Assembly: GCF_001420005.1 (NCBI RefSeq)
Contig: NZ_LJAK01000006.1
Location: 62,001 to 126,000 of the forward strand
DNA: 64,000 bases
Source: Loktanella sp. 3ANDIMAR09
GTDB taxonomy: Bacteria > Pseudomonadota > Alphaproteobacteria > Rhodobacterales > Rhodobacteraceae
Reading direction: 5' to 3'
Below, one piece after another: positions 46,143 to 55,642 of the stretch; position 1 is the first letter of the stretch, and each line of letters begins with the position of its first letter. Under the pieces are notes generated by a model, which saw nothing but the letters and a program-made list of their open reading frames with translations, had not been told where the DNA came from and ran no database searches. Made by a program: the position numbers and the translations under genes.

Positions 46143-46870
46143 GGCTGCACCGCCCAGCGCCGCAACAGCGCATGCACGTCTGACGGCGCATCCAATCGGT
46201 GCGGGGCGATGGTGTCACCCTCGCCTACCCTGATACAAATTCCGTTCATGGTCTGGGCGACCTCCATCGCGTCTTCGTCTGTTGTGTCATCACCGATCAC
46301 CACGGGACGGACGTGATCGGGCTGCCCGTCCATCAAGGCCAGCACGGCACCGGCCTTGGACGCATCGGCAGGCCGGATTTCCCACGCCATTTTCGACGCA
46401 TGCAGCACCAGATCGGGATGGTCTGCGATCATGTCCGACAGCGCGGCCCGGACCGCCGGCCCCTTGGTCGGGGCCGCGCGGTAGTGCACGACAGCGCCTG
46501 TTTTCTTGCGTTCCAGCAGCAGTGCCGGATCGGTCGCGACCAGATCGGCGGCGGCGGCCTGCACGGCGGCGACCGTCGCGCTGCCCGCCAGCGGATGGGG
46601 CCGGTCGATGCCGTCCACGCGGGATTCGGCCCCGTGCGCGCCATAGATTGCACCGGGAAACGTCGGCAGAAAATGCGCAATCTGCGCCACCTCGCGGCCT
46701 GACACGATTGCAAGCCGTCCCTGCATCCGGTCATGCAGACCCGCCAAGAGCGCGGGCAAATCGTCGGGGACATGGATTGCATCAGGTGTCGGCGCAAGGT
46801 CGACCAACGTGCCGTCGAAATCAAGAAACAGATAGAGCCTGCGCAGGTCGAGCGTGGCGAGTTCGGTCAT
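46139..46870 (-). CDS. otsB: Trehalose-phosphatase
   Basis: 243 residues of the HAD superfamily. The nucleophile motif LFLDFDGTLVDLAPTP, IVSGREVAQI, HYRAAPTKGPAV and IGDDTTDEDAM are in order. It removes the phosphate from trehalose-6-phosphate made by OtsA. It is the first gene of otsBA. The start MTELATLDL is taken as homologues begin close before the DFDGTL motif; the frame is open 24 codons further. The Crp/Fnr gene is divergent about 250 bases away. Confidence 0.93.
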   Translation of the reverse strand: MTELATLDLRRLYLFLDFDGTLVDLAPTPDAIHVPDDLPALLAGLHDRMQGRLAIVSGREVAQIAHFLPTFPGAIYGAHGAESRVDGIDRPHPLAGSATVAAVQAAAADLVATDPALLLERKKTGAVVHYRAAPTKGPAVRAALSDMIADHPDLVLHASKMAWEIRPADASKAGAVLALMDGQPDHVRPVVIGDDTTDEDAMEVAQTMNGICIRVGEGDTIAPHRLDAPSDVHALLRRWAVQP

Positions 46871-47117
46871 GGAATCGGTCACAGTCGCTGGGGATTTGAC
46901 CCCACCATGCCCCCCTTGATCCCAGATGACCAGATGCCGCACCCGATCACCAGGGCGTTAACTGCCGCAACGTCAACCATCGATCCTGCAAAAAAGCTAG
47001 ACCAGTTTAATCTAGTTAATACCGTGACACTTTTGCCCTCCCTACAAGACGCTTAAGAGATTGCCCCCGCCAGTCGTCGTTTTGCGACGGCCAGCCGAAA
47101 TACTGGATTCGAAAATC

Positions 47118-47849
47118 ATGAAAACTTCTGGACAAAGCGCGTTCCTGACGCGGATGACCCATCTTGCAGAACTGTCGTTGTCCGACCGTGCGGCACTCGC
47201 GGCGCTGGAACAGAACCCGACCCAACTGGCCAAACGCCAGACCGTATTCGCACCCGGATCACCTGATGACCGCATCGCGATCATCCGGTCGGGTCTGGCG
47301 ATTACACGCATCACGTCGGGCGCCCAGACGACCATCGCGCAGCTGTTCATGGCAGGCGATGTGGTCGGATTGTCGGAACTGGGTTTCAGCAGCGCGCTGT
47401 ATCAGACCACGATGCAGACCGATGGCACCGTCAGCCTGATCAGTCGCAAGCGCCTCGGCGACCTTGCACGGACGAACCCGCGCATCTTTGCGATGCTGCT
47501 GTCGATGGCGAGCCTTGATTCCGTGACCCTGCTGGACCGGCTGCATGCCGTGACACGCTATTCCGCCGAAGATCGCCTGATGCATTTCCTGCTGACCGTG
47601 CAGGCCAAGACCGATCAGGTCAGCGAACAGGGATCGGACCGTTTCCCCATGCCGCTGTCACAAAAAGAGATTGGCGACGTTCTGGGCCTGACGGATATCT
47701 ACGTGAACCGGCTGCTGCGAAATCTGCAAAAACGCGGCGCGCTGGAAATCGCGCGCCCCTATTTCAGGATCATCGACAAGCCGGCCTGGGTTGCGCAACT
47801 GGACTACAAGGACCGTTTCACGGCGGTCGATTTCAGCTGGGCTGGATAA
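47118..47849 (+). CDS. Crp/Fnr family transcriptional regulator
   Basis: 243 residues. An effector domain of the cNMP-binding fold (about 30-140, IAIIRSGLAITRITSGAQTTIAQLFMAGDVVG-like pieces such as LFMAGDVVGLSELGF) is joined by a dimer helix to a helix-turn-helix, PLSQKEIGDVLGLTDIYVNRLLRNLQKRG-like (seen as SQKEIGDVLGLTDIYVNR). No cysteine cluster for an Fe-S centre is visible, so oxygen sensing as in FNR is unlikely. Targets are unknown; it faces away from otsBA. The ATG at MKTSGQS is preferred to an upstream one. Confidence 0.9.
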   Translation: MKTSGQSAFLTRMTHLAELSLSDRAALAALEQNPTQLAKRQTVFAPGSPDDRIAIIRSGLAITRITSGAQTTIAQLFMAGDVVGLSELGFSSALYQTTMQTDGTVSLISRKRLGDLARTNPRIFAMLLSMASLDSVTLLDRLHAVTRYSAEDRLMHFLLTVQAKTDQVSEQGSDRFPMPLSQKEIGDVLGLTDIYVNRLLRNLQKRGALEIARPYFRIIDKPAWVAQLDYKDRFTAVDFSWAG

Positions 47850-47851
47850 AG

Positions 47852-47886
47852 AAAAGGGGCGCTGCGGTCATCCGCAGCGCCCCTTT
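47852..47886. terminator. Bidirectional terminator
   Basis: A long perfect stem AAAAGGGGCGCTGCGG / CCGCAGCGCCCCTTTT with a 3-4 base loop separates the convergent Crp/Fnr gene and the amphipathic-helix gene, with A- and T-runs on the outside. Confidence 0.92.
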
Positions 47887-47893
47887 TCGCGGC

Positions 47894-48484
47894 TCAGTGC
47901 TTGGCCGCGGATTTTGTCTTGGCCTTGACCTCTTTGGCCGAGGATCGCGCCTTGGTCTCGACCTCGTGTGCGGCATCCTTGGCCGCCTCTGTCGCGTCAT
48001 CGACGGCGGATCGTGCCGCACGGGCGGCCGTGTCCGTCACATCGCGCGCCGCTGACGTCATTTCCGTCTGCGCCGTGTCCAGCGCGGCGCGGGCGCGGCT
48101 GCTTTCCTCCTGAAAGATGCGCTCGGCCTCGTCCATCAGGGCATCGCGCTGCGCGCCTAGATAGGAATTCTCGGTGCGCGTCTTGGGCAAGAGCGCCGCA
48201 ACAGCTGCACCAAGTGCAAAGGCCAGTGCGCCGATCACCAGCGGTTGCCGGTCGAACAGATCGGTCGCGGCATCCGACCCATCGTGCATCGTACGGCGCG
48301 CGCTGCGTTGGGCACGGACGGCGCGTTCGCGGGCCGCGATCACGCGGGCGCGGGCCGCGTCGGACAGATGTTCGGTGCCTTCGGCCAAACGGTGCCGCAG
48401 ATCGTCGATGCGGCTGTTGGTTTCAGATGCCGTGTCACCGGGGGTGCCGGGCACCATTGCGGGGGTGGGACGTGTATCGGTCAT
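47894..48484 (-). CDS. Membrane-associated amphipathic-repeat (LEA-like) protein
   Basis: 196 residues. A Pro/Thr-rich start and charged helices precede one membrane segment (PLVIGALAFALGAAVAALL). The C-terminal 80 residues are Ala/Lys/Glu/Asp-rich 11-mer-like repeats (AAKDAAHEVETKARSSAKEV) as in LEA or apolipoprotein-like stress proteins. No named family. It is the last gene of a four-gene set that shares such low-complexity helices and likely acts at the inner membrane under stress. Confidence 0.7.
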   Translation of the reverse strand: MTDTRPTPAMVPGTPGDTASETNSRIDDLRHRLAEGTEHLSDAARARVIAARERAVRAQRSARRTMHDGSDAATDLFDRQPLVIGALAFALGAAVAALLPKTRTENSYLGAQRDALMDEAERIFQEESSRARAALDTAQTEMTSAARDVTDTAARAARSAVDDATEAAKDAAHEVETKARSSAKEVKAKTKSAAKH

Positions 48485-48485
48485 G

Positions 48486-49064
48486 TCAGTTCCTTTCTGT
48501 CGCGCCAGCGTTGCTGCGCGTCGTCAGTTCATCATCGGCACGCGCCCAGGACGGACGCGGATCGTATGTCGGTGTCGCTGCGTCATCCAGGGCCGCGGTA
48601 TCGCGGGCCCAGCGGTCCGCGTCGCGTTCCAGTTCAGCCGCCGCCATATCCGCAGGTGACAGGTCGTAATCCGTCACACCGCGCACCGGCGCGGATTTGG
48701 TCGGCGCATAGCCGACGCGGCGTTTGGGTTCGGGTTTCAACGCGCTGTAGGCGAGCCAGGCAAGGCCAAGCCCCGTCACCGCCAGCGGCCAGGGATTCTT
48801 GCGCGTGGTGCGGGCAACGGTCGTCCCGGCGCGCGTCAACTGCGTGCGCAGTTCGGCACCGACCGCGCCTGTCACCTCGACCACCTGACCGCGCAGACTG
48901 CGTTGCAGCTCGTCGATCTGGCTGCGGACCTGCTGGCGCACCTCGTCCATCAGGCCATCGACGGTCAGCCGGTCCTGCAAGGCGTCCAGATCACGGGTCA
49001 GGCGCGCGCGCTCTGCCTCGATTTCCTTTTCGATCTCGGCCGGTGTGCGATTATCAGCGGTCAT
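48486..49064 (-). CDS. DUF3618 domain-containing membrane protein
   Basis: 192 residues. The N terminus RTPAEIEKEIEAERARLTRD, followed by LDALQDRLT, is the DUF3618 signature; a membrane segment lies near PWPLAVTGLGLAWLAYSAL. The C-terminal tail is charged and probably cytoplasmic. Function unknown. It overlaps the holin-like gene upstream by 11 bases and is one base from the next gene, so the set is a tight operon. Confidence 0.82.
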   Translation of the reverse strand: MTADNRTPAEIEKEIEAERARLTRDLDALQDRLTVDGLMDEVRQQVRSQIDELQRSLRGQVVEVTGAVGAELRTQLTRAGTTVARTTRKNPWPLAVTGLGLAWLAYSALKPEPKRRVGYAPTKSAPVRGVTDYDLSPADMAAAELERDADRWARDTAALDDAATPTYDPRPSWARADDELTTRSNAGATERN

Positions 49065-49455
49065 TGTAGGCCTCCTTCATCATCGCGGCGTCACGTTTGA
49101 TGTTCCGCGCCGCGCGCGACGGTGCGAGGCTGGACAGTTTCAGACGCTTGACCCCGATCACGGCAAAGATGACCGCGGCCACCAGCGTGATGACACCGAT
49201 GATCAGCGTCGCCAGAATTTCGGCCACGCCCGCCAGCACAAGGGCGCTGACGGCGGTGGTGACCAGAACGGTCAGTGCTATGAACAACAGCACCAACCCC
49301 ACGACGATCAGCGCCAGCGCGCGGGCTGCACGTTTGAGGTTTTCATCAACCTCGGCACGCGCCAGATCGACCTCTTGGCGCAACAGGTTGCCGATGCTGT
49401 TCAATACATCCGACAGCAGCGAACCGGTGCTGCGCGGGTCCTTGGATGTCTGCAT
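49054..49455 (-). CDS. Phage holin family protein (DUF1469/actinobacterial holin-X-like)
   Basis: 133 residues. LLSDVLNSIGNLLRQEVDLARAEV is the usual N-terminal amphipathic helix of this family, followed by two long membrane helices (ALALIVVGLVLLFIALTVLV and TLIIGVITLVAAVIFAVIGV). Despite the name, chromosomal members are not lytic; they sit in envelope-stress gene sets with DUF3618 as here. Confidence 0.85.
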   Translation of the reverse strand: MQTSKDPRSTGSLLSDVLNSIGNLLRQEVDLARAEVDENLKRAARALALIVVGLVLLFIALTVLVTTAVSALVLAGVAEILATLIIGVITLVAAVIFAVIGVKRLKLSSLAPSRAARNIKRDAAMMKEAYNDR

Positions 49456-49458
49456 GGG

Positions 49459-49947
49459 TTACCCCCGACCGACGATATCGTCGGGATCAGTGTCACGCCC
49501 GTAGTCCGTGCCATAGTCGTCGTGACGTTCAGACGCCTTGGCAAAGCGGCTGATGGCGAAACCGGCCAGTGCTGCACCGGCGAGGAATGTCAGCGGATGA
49601 CGCCGGGCAAAGTTGCTGGCGTCGCTGACGACCGTTCCCAGATCCTTGTTGCCGATGGTTTCCGACACATCGGCCAGCGAATTGGCAATCTGTCCAAAGG
49701 TGCGTTCCTGCGGGCTGCCGTCGCGGCTTTCGTCAGCGGCGCGGCGCAGGGCTGCGGCGACGTTGTTCACCTCTCCTGCGGCGGCACTGCGGGCGGCCTT
49801 GGCGCGGGCGGTCACTTCGGATTTGACCGTTTCGCGCGCATCTTCTGCGACGGATTTGGCGTGTTCCTTGACGTCCTCTACCACGCTCTTGGCCTGGGCC
49901 TTGGCGTCGTTCACGGCGTCGTCGATCTCTGTTTTGGCGTCTGCCAT
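49459..49947 (-). CDS. Amphipathic-helix membrane protein (nutrient-deprivation-induced type)
   Basis: 162 residues. The first 70 are Lys/Glu/Ala-rich repeats (KSVVEDVKEHAKSVAEDARE) as in LEA-like proteins, and a membrane segment (HPLTFLAGAALAGFAISRF) follows near residue 125. This layout is seen in proteins annotated as nutrient-deprivation-induced in Rhizobiales. First gene of the four-gene set; a candidate ECF-type promoter lies upstream. Confidence 0.72.
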   Translation of the reverse strand: MADAKTEIDDAVNDAKAQAKSVVEDVKEHAKSVAEDARETVKSEVTARAKAARSAAAGEVNNVAAALRRAADESRDGSPQERTFGQIANSLADVSETIGNKDLGTVVSDASNFARRHPLTFLAGAALAGFAISRFAKASERHDDYGTDYGRDTDPDDIVGRG

Positions 49948-50025
49948 CGTGCTGTCCTTTCGGCTGCGCGAGCGCGTGACCGTCGGGCGGTCACGTCGTC
50001 CTCACGAAACATTCATTGTGGATAC

Positions 50026-50050
50026 AATGCGCGGGGCGCGGGAATGTTCC
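50026..50050 (-). promoter_or_regulatory. Candidate extracytoplasmic-stress promoter of the four-gene set
   Basis: On the minus strand GGAAC is followed after 16 bases by CATT, close to the GGAAC-N16-CGTT pattern of alphaproteobacterial general-stress sigma factors, about 80 bases before the first gene. One base of the -10 differs and no start site is known. Confidence 0.25.
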
Positions 50051-50094
50051 TGCGTCCTGCGACCGAATGTCACGATGGTCACACTATGGCAGGT

Positions 50095-51111
50095 TCAGTC
50101 GCCGTAACCGTCGGGGTTTGCGCTTTGCCAGGCCCAGGTGCTGGCGGCCATGTCGTCCAGCGTGTGCGTGGCCTTCCACCCCAGTTCGGCCTGCGCCCGC
50201 GACGCATCCGCCTGCATTTTCGCGATATCGCCCAGACGACGCGGGGCGATGGCCGTGGGGATCGCCTGCCCGGAGGCCCGGCGAAAGGCGGTCACCATCT
50301 GCATCACGCTATAGGGCTGACCGGTGCCGATGTTGAACGCGCGCGCACCCGTGTGCCCGGCCGCATAATCGAGTGCCGCGACATGAGCGCGAGCCAAATC
50401 GACCACGTGGATATAGTCGCGTTCCCCCGTGCCGTCGGCCGTGTCGTAATCATCGCCAAAGACCTGCACCTGATCGCGTTTGCCCACCGCAACCTGTGCG
50501 ATGAACGGCATCAGGTTGTTGGGATAATCCGCAGGATCCTCGCCCATCCGGGCCGACGCATGGGCCCCCACGGGGTTGAAATATCGCAGCAACACCGCGC
50601 TGGCCTGACTGTTGGCCGCAGCCCAGTCGGTCAGCACGTGTTCCGCCATCAGTTTTGTGCGACCGTAGACCGACATCGGGTTGGTGGGGTGCGCCTCGTC
50701 GTAGGGCAGGTATTCGGGTTCGCCGTAAACGGTGGCAGAGCTGGAAAAGATGATGCGCTGCACACCGTGCCGGTCCATCGCATGCAGCAGGGCCAATGTG
50801 CCCGCCACGTTCACGTCGTAGTAATCGACAGGTTTGCGCCCGCTTTCGCCCACGGCCTTGAGGCCCGCGAAATGGATCACCGCCTCGGGCGCGAAATCGG
50901 TCATCACCGCATCAAGGGCCGATGCATCCCGGATATCGCCCGTGACGCAGGACACCTTGCCGTTGGTCAGGCTGCGCACCCGGTCGAGGACAACGGGTTT
51001 CGCGTTGGTGAAATTGTCCAGCACGCAGACCTCGTGCGCCTGCCCCAGCAGTTCGATCAATGTGTGGCTGCCGATGTAGCCTGCCCCGCCGGTGACCAAT
51101 ACGCGCATCAT
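50095..51111 (-). CDS. galE: UDP-glucose 4-epimerase
   Basis: 338 residues of the extended short-chain dehydrogenases. The NAD-binding GGAGYIGSHTLIEL is at the N terminus, the catalytic SSSATVYG and YGRTKLMAE (Tyr-x-x-x-Lys) follow, and GTGERDYIHVVDLARAHV is the GalE-typical segment. It interconverts UDP-glucose and UDP-galactose for surface polysaccharides. Either of two consecutive ATGs could start it. A rhodanese gene lies upstream on the same strand. Confidence 0.95.
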   Translation of the reverse strand: MMRVLVTGGAGYIGSHTLIELLGQAHEVCVLDNFTNAKPVVLDRVRSLTNGKVSCVTGDIRDASALDAVMTDFAPEAVIHFAGLKAVGESGRKPVDYYDVNVAGTLALLHAMDRHGVQRIIFSSSATVYGEPEYLPYDEAHPTNPMSVYGRTKLMAEHVLTDWAAANSQASAVLLRYFNPVGAHASARMGEDPADYPNNLMPFIAQVAVGKRDQVQVFGDDYDTADGTGERDYIHVVDLARAHVAALDYAAGHTGARAFNIGTGQPYSVMQMVTAFRRASGQAIPTAIAPRRLGDIAKMQADASRAQAELGWKATHTLDDMAASTWAWQSANPDGYGD

Positions 51112-51160
51112 GACCCCTCGTGTCGTTTGCAGCGTGGTTTAGGCGGTCGCGGGCCGCAGT

Positions 51161-51553
51161 TCAATCGCGCTGTTCGGGGTGTGCCACCGGGCCGCCGGCG
51201 GCGGTCCAGCCGCCGAACCCTTCGGTGATGTGGGACGCAACGAACCCCATATCCTGCAAGGTCGCGACCGTCAGCGCCGACCGCCACCCCGAGGCGCAGT
51301 AGAAAACGAACCGTTTGTCCTGCGCAAAGATATCCTTGTGATACGGGCTGGCCGGATCGACCCAGAATTCGGCCATGCCACGTGGACAGTGGAAACTGCC
51401 GGGGACATAGCCGTTCTTGCGTTCGCGCACGTCGCGAAGGTCGACGAACACCACGTCGGGGTCGTCGGTCAGGGTCAGGGCCTCGGTCGCGGGGATCTGC
51501 GTGATCCGCGCGCGGGCGGCGGCAACCATGTCTGCAACGGGCGTGATCGTCAT
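51161..51553 (-). CDS. Rhodanese-like domain protein
   Basis: 130 residues, a single rhodanese domain. VVFVDLRDVRERKNGYVPGS opens it and the active-site loop is FYCASGWRSA with the persulfide cysteine. Such proteins move sulfur or act in cyanide or thiosulfate handling. It lies 9 bases after a small membrane protein gene, so the two are probably cotranscribed. Confidence 0.9.
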   Translation of the reverse strand: MTITPVADMVAAARARITQIPATEALTLTDDPDVVFVDLRDVRERKNGYVPGSFHCPRGMAEFWVDPASPYHKDIFAQDKRFVFYCASGWRSALTVATLQDMGFVASHITEGFGGWTAAGGPVAHPEQRD

Positions 51554-51562
51554 GTCAGCCTC

Positions 51563-51997
51563 CTAAGGAATGATGTCGTGGCGCCGGGCATAGGCAGCAC
51601 AGCCCAGCAGGATCAGCGCCACCATCAGCGTGAAGACCATCGTGGCCAACCGTTCCGGCCCCATGACGGCGAACAGGCCGTATGCGGCATTGCCCGCGAT
51701 CATCACGCACAGCGCCACGACCGACAGCGCGAACCGGACCACCCCGCCCTGCGCGCGTTGCAGCACGCGGATGCAGCCGATCACGCCGAACAGAACACCC
51801 AGCGCAAAGGCCGCCTCGAGCCAGCGCGGCTGGTTCGCCATCAGGGCTGCCTGTGCGGCCGTCATGCCCTGCGACACATAATCATCGGCGGTGCGGCCCA
51901 TGCCGCCCAGAAACTGGATCACGCCGAACACGTTCCACAGCAATCCCAGCATGATCGTCACGCTGAACCACAGCGGTGCCTTTTTCCGTTCCGTCAT
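51563..51997 (-). CDS. Four-helix membrane protein of unknown function
   Basis: 144 residues with four membrane helices (LWFSVTIMLGLLWNVFGVIQF, WLEAAFALGVLFGVIGCI, VRFALSVVALCVMIAGNAAY and LATMVFTLMVALILLGCAAY). I do not recognise the family. GAGGGG lies a few bases before the ATG. It is upstream of the rhodanese gene and divergent from the alpha-glucosidase gene. Confidence 0.72.
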   Translation of the reverse strand: MTERKKAPLWFSVTIMLGLLWNVFGVIQFLGGMGRTADDYVSQGMTAAQAALMANQPRWLEAAFALGVLFGVIGCIRVLQRAQGGVVRFALSVVALCVMIAGNAAYGLFAVMGPERLATMVFTLMVALILLGCAAYARRHDIIP

Positions 51998-52127
51998 CAT
52001 CACCCCTCGTTTTGCAACGTTGTGCTTTCTCGCGCGGCGCCATGCAAGGCAAAGCGTGCGGCGGGCCTTGCGTGGATTTGTGATTGCGCTAACACCGCCC
52101 TGACACCACGTTTCAACGGAGGCCTTC

Positions 52128-53759
52128 ATGAGCACGCGAGAATGGTGGCGCGACGCCGTCATCTATCAGATCTATCCCCGGTCCTATCAGGACAGCACAG
52201 GTGACGGCGTGGGCGACCTGCCCGGCATCACCCGCCGCCTGCCGCATATCGCCTCGCTGGGGGTGGATTGCATCTGGCTGTCGCCGATCTTTACCTCGCC
52301 CATGGCCGACATGGGCTATGACGTGTCGAACTATACCGACATCGATCCGCTGTTCGGCACGCTGGACGATTTCGACGAGATGCTGAAAACCGCCCATGAT
52401 CTGGGGCTCAAGGTGATCGTGGATCAGGTGCTGTCGCATACCTCTGACCAGCACCCGTGGTTCATCGAATCGCGCAAGGATCGCGACAACCCCAAGGCCG
52501 ATTGGTACGTCTGGGCCGACCCGCTGGAGGACGGCAGCCCGCCCACCAACTGGCACAGTCATTTCGGCGGACCCGCCTGGGAATATGACGCGACCCGGCG
52601 GCAGTATTACCAGCACAATTTCCTGACCAGCCAACCGGACCTGAATTTCAACAATCCCGATGTGCAGGATGCGATTCTGGACACCTGCAAATTCTGGCTG
52701 GATCGCGGGCTGGACGGGTTCCGTCTGGATACGGTCAACTACTACGTCCACGACGCGCAACTGCGTTCCAACCCCCCTGCCCCGCGACCCGACGGGATGA
52801 TCGTCATGTCATCCGACCTGTTCGGCATGCAGGACAACATCTACAACAAGAACCGCCCCGAGAACGTGTTGTTCATCGAACGGCTGCGGGCGCTGACCGA
52901 TCAGTATGATGAAATCATGATGGTGGGCGAGGTTGGCGACCACGGCCAGCGCAGCATCGACCTGATGGCCGATTACACCAAGGGCGACGGCAGGCTGCAC
53001 ATGGCCTACAGCTTTGCCATGCTGTCGGATGAATTCACGCCCGCGCATTTCCGCAACTGCATCGAAAGCTTTCAGGCAGGCGCGCCGGATGGTCATCCCG
53101 AATGGTCATTCTCGAACCACGACGTCGTGCGCCATGTGTCGCGATGGTCGAAATACGCAGTGTCAGAGGATGCGCTGGCCCGCCTGTCAGCCGCCATGCT
53201 GTTCAGTTTCGAAGGCACCATCGGCATCTATCAGGGCGAGGAACTGGGCCAGCTGGAAACCGTCATGGAATACCACGAACTGACCGATGCGCAGGCGATC
53301 CGCTACTGGCCGGGGATCAAGGGGCGCGACGGCTGCCGCACGCCCATGGTCTGGGAGGCGGATGCCCCCAACGCCGGGTTCACCGATGGCACACCCTGGT
53401 TGCCGATCAAGGCACCGCAGGCGGCGCATGCGGTCGACCTCCAAGAGGCGGCAAACGACAGCGTGCTGCATTTCTACCGCGACATCATCGCGTTCCGCCG
53501 GGAACATCCCTGCATGACCCGCGGCAAGACGACGTTCCTGGACCTGCCCGATCCCGTGCTGGGCCTGCGCCGCAGCGTGGACGGTCGACACCTGACCTGT
53601 CTGTTCAACCTCCGCGCCGATGCGGTCACATTGCAGGTCGCGGGTGCGGCCAGCATCACGGGACCGCATGACGCAACACTGGCGGACGGCACGTTGACCC
53701 TGCCGGGCAGCGGGTTTGTCTACCTTGATCACGCAGACAAGGTGACGATCAGCGCATAG
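52128..53759 (+). CDS. Alpha-glucosidase (glycoside hydrolase family 13)
   Basis: 543 residues. The GH13 catalytic set is complete: nucleophile Asp201 in DGFRLDTVNY, acid/base Glu268 in MVGEVGD, and Asp332 in FSNHDVVR. YQIYPRSYQDSTGDGVGDLPG is the oligo-1,6-/alpha-glucosidase opening. It hydrolyses alpha-glucosides such as maltose, trehalose-type or sucrose-like sugars in the cytoplasm. No sugar transporter is adjacent. ACGGAGG sits about 6 bases before the ATG. A family C repeat follows. Confidence 0.94.
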   Translation: MSTREWWRDAVIYQIYPRSYQDSTGDGVGDLPGITRRLPHIASLGVDCIWLSPIFTSPMADMGYDVSNYTDIDPLFGTLDDFDEMLKTAHDLGLKVIVDQVLSHTSDQHPWFIESRKDRDNPKADWYVWADPLEDGSPPTNWHSHFGGPAWEYDATRRQYYQHNFLTSQPDLNFNNPDVQDAILDTCKFWLDRGLDGFRLDTVNYYVHDAQLRSNPPAPRPDGMIVMSSDLFGMQDNIYNKNRPENVLFIERLRALTDQYDEIMMVGEVGDHGQRSIDLMADYTKGDGRLHMAYSFAMLSDEFTPAHFRNCIESFQAGAPDGHPEWSFSNHDVVRHVSRWSKYAVSEDALARLSAAMLFSFEGTIGIYQGEELGQLETVMEYHELTDAQAIRYWPGIKGRDGCRTPMVWEADAPNAGFTDGTPWLPIKAPQAAHAVDLQEAANDSVLHFYRDIIAFRREHPCMTRGKTTFLDLPDPVLGLRRSVDGRHLTCLFNLRADAVTLQVAGAASITGPHDATLADGTLTLPGSGFVYLDHADKVTISA

Positions 53760-53760
53760 C

Positions 53761-53804
53761 GGGTCGGCGGGCGGGGCGTCTTTCGCGTCAGCGAAACAGC
53801 GGCG
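53761..53804 (+). repeat. Intergenic repeat family C, copy 2
   Basis: Matches 11375-11418 at 41 of 44 positions and starts one base after the alpha-glucosidase stop. It carries the arms TTTCGC and GCGAAA, which could form a short hairpin at the transcript end. Confidence 0.75.
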
Positions 53805-53812
53805 TCCCGCCG

Positions 53813-54490
53813 TCAGCCAGCGGCGGCGCGGATGGCCTGCATGTTCGCGCCGTAAACCTCCGGCTTGTCCACCGATCCGCCCCGGAACACGGCAGAGCCT
53901 GCGACCAGCACATCGGCCCCGGCGGCCCGCACCAGCGGAGCGGTCACGGGATCAACACCACCGTCAATCTCGATATGCACCGCGCGGTCACCGATCATGG
54001 CGCGCAGCTTGGCCACCTTGGCGGTCATGTCGATGAACTGCTGCCCGCCGAAACCGGGGTTCACCGTCATCACGCAGACCAGATCGGCCATATCCAGCAG
54101 ATCGACCACGGCCTCGGCCGGGGTGCCGGGGTTCAGGGCCACACCCGCCTTCATGCCCGCCGCGCGGATCGCCTGAAGCGTGCGGTGGATATGCGGTCCG
54201 GCCTCGATATGCGCCGTCAGGATATCGGCCCCCGCATCGGCGTAGGCGTCGATATAGGCATCCACCGGCGAGATCATCAGATGCACGTCCATCACCGTTT
54301 TCACATGCGGGCGGAACGCCTTGACCGCAGGCGGGCCAAAGGTGAGATTCGGCACGAAATGGCCATCCATCACGTCGACATGTACCCAATCGGCGCCCTG
54401 CGCCTCGATCGCGCGGATTTCCGCGCCGAAATTGGCAAAATCCGCCGACAGGATCGAAGGGGCGATTTTCAGGCTGCGATCAAAACTCAT
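53813..54490 (-). CDS. rpe: Ribulose-phosphate 3-epimerase
   Basis: 225 residues forming a complete TIM barrel. [33 protein letters not shown] and [14 protein letters not shown] are the signature segments with metal-binding His/Asp residues, and [10 protein letters not shown] ends the active site. It links ribulose-5-phosphate and xylulose-5-phosphate. GGAG lies 6 bases before the chosen ATG. It is divergent from deoC. Confidence 0.96.
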   Translation of the reverse strand: MSFDRSLKIAPSILSADFANFGAEIRAIEAQGADWVHVDVMDGHFVPNLTFGPPAVKAFRPHVKTVMDVHLMISPVDAYIDAYADAGADILTAHIEAGPHIHRTLQAIRAAGMKAGVALNPGTPAEAVVDLLDMADLVCVMTVNPGFGGQQFIDMTAKVAKLRAMIGDRAVHIEIDGGVDPVTAPLVRAAGADVLVAGSAVFRGGSVDKPEVYGANMQAIRAAAG

Positions 54491-54643
54491 GGGGCGCTCC
54501 GGCATTGTTTGGCCTGCTGTATCGGCAAATGCCCGCCTCGTCACCTCCCTGACGCTGCGTCGACGCCTTTTGACCATTCGGTCAAACCTTGCGCCGCAGG
54601 CCCGCCCGTGCCACGGTTTCGCAAACATGTGACGAGGCCGCCC

Positions 54644-55630
54644 GTGACCCAGCAAGACACCACCACAGCGCACCTGCCCCAGGTGCATCTGCCCCGCAAT
54701 CCCGGGATGCCGCTGGATATGGACTGGGTGATGCGCACCCAGGCGAACACCTCGGCGATCGAGCGGCGCGCCGCCAGCTTGCCGGGCCGTCGCAGCGTGA
54801 AAAAGGACTATCAGGCCGCATGGCTGTGCAAGGCCATCAGCCTGATCGACCTCACGACGCTCGCGGGTGACGATACAGACGCCCGCGTGCGCCGCCTGTG
54901 CGCCAAGGCGCGCCAGCCGGTGTCCGCCCCGCTGCTGGATGCGCTGGGGATGACCGGCCTGACCACGGGGGCAGTCTGCGTTTATCATGACATGGTGCCT
55001 GTGGCCGTCGATGCTTTGGCCGGGTCCGGTATCCCGGTTGCCGCCGTGTCCACCGGATTTCCGGCGGGTCTGTCGCCGTTCCACCTGCGGCTGGCCGAAA
55101 TCGGCGAAAGCGTCGCCGCCGGCGCGCAGGAAATCGACATCGTCATCAGCCGCCGTCATGTGCTGACTGGAAACTGGCAGGCGCTCTATGACGAAATGGC
55201 GCAGATGCGCGCTGCCTGCGGCGCGGCCCACGTCAAGGCGATCTTGGCCACGGGCGAGCTGGGCACGCTGCGCAACGTCGCCCGCGCCTCGCTGGTCTGC
55301 ATGATGGCTGGGGCCGATTTCATCAAGACCTCGACCGGCAAGGAAGGCGTGAACGCCACCTTGCCTGTGACCCTGACCATGATCCGCGCGATCCGCGACT
55401 ATCATGCGGCAACAGGGATCTGCGTCGGCTACAAACCCGCCGGCGGCATTTCCAAGGCCAAGGATGCGCTGGTCTATCTGTCCATGATCAAGGACGAGCT
55501 GGGCGACCGCTGGCTGCAACCCGATCTGTTCCGCTTTGGCGCATCGTCCCTGCTGGGCGACATCGAACGCCAGTTGGAACACCACGTCAGCGGCAGCTAC
55601 TCTGCCGGCTGGCGTCACGCGATGGCATGA
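54644..55630 (+). CDS. deoC: Deoxyribose-phosphate aldolase
   Basis: 328 residues. The Schiff-base lysine is Lys228 in [16 protein letters not shown], and a second active lysine lies in [26 protein letters not shown] is the early conserved strand. It splits 2-deoxyribose-5-phosphate into acetaldehyde and glyceraldehyde-3-phosphate. The start is GTG, supported by GAGG 6 bases before it. It forms a unit with the following aldehyde dehydrogenase, which would consume the acetaldehyde. Confidence 0.94.
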   Translation: MTQQDTTTAHLPQVHLPRNPGMPLDMDWVMRTQANTSAIERRAASLPGRRSVKKDYQAAWLCKAISLIDLTTLAGDDTDARVRRLCAKARQPVSAPLLDALGMTGLTTGAVCVYHDMVPVAVDALAGSGIPVAAVSTGFPAGLSPFHLRLAEIGESVAAGAQEIDIVISRRHVLTGNWQALYDEMAQMRAACGAAHVKAILATGELGTLRNVARASLVCMMAGADFIKTSTGKEGVNATLPVTLTMIRAIRDYHAATGICVGYKPAGGISKAKDALVYLSMIKDELGDRWLQPDLFRFGASSLLGDIERQLEHHVSGSYSAGWRHAMA

Positions 55631-55642
55631 CCGTCGTATTTT

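Noticed and set aside
49054-49455. The holin-like gene as a sign of a prophage
   Set aside because: No other phage gene is nearby and the gene sits in a chromosomal stress set with DUF3618, its usual non-phage setting.
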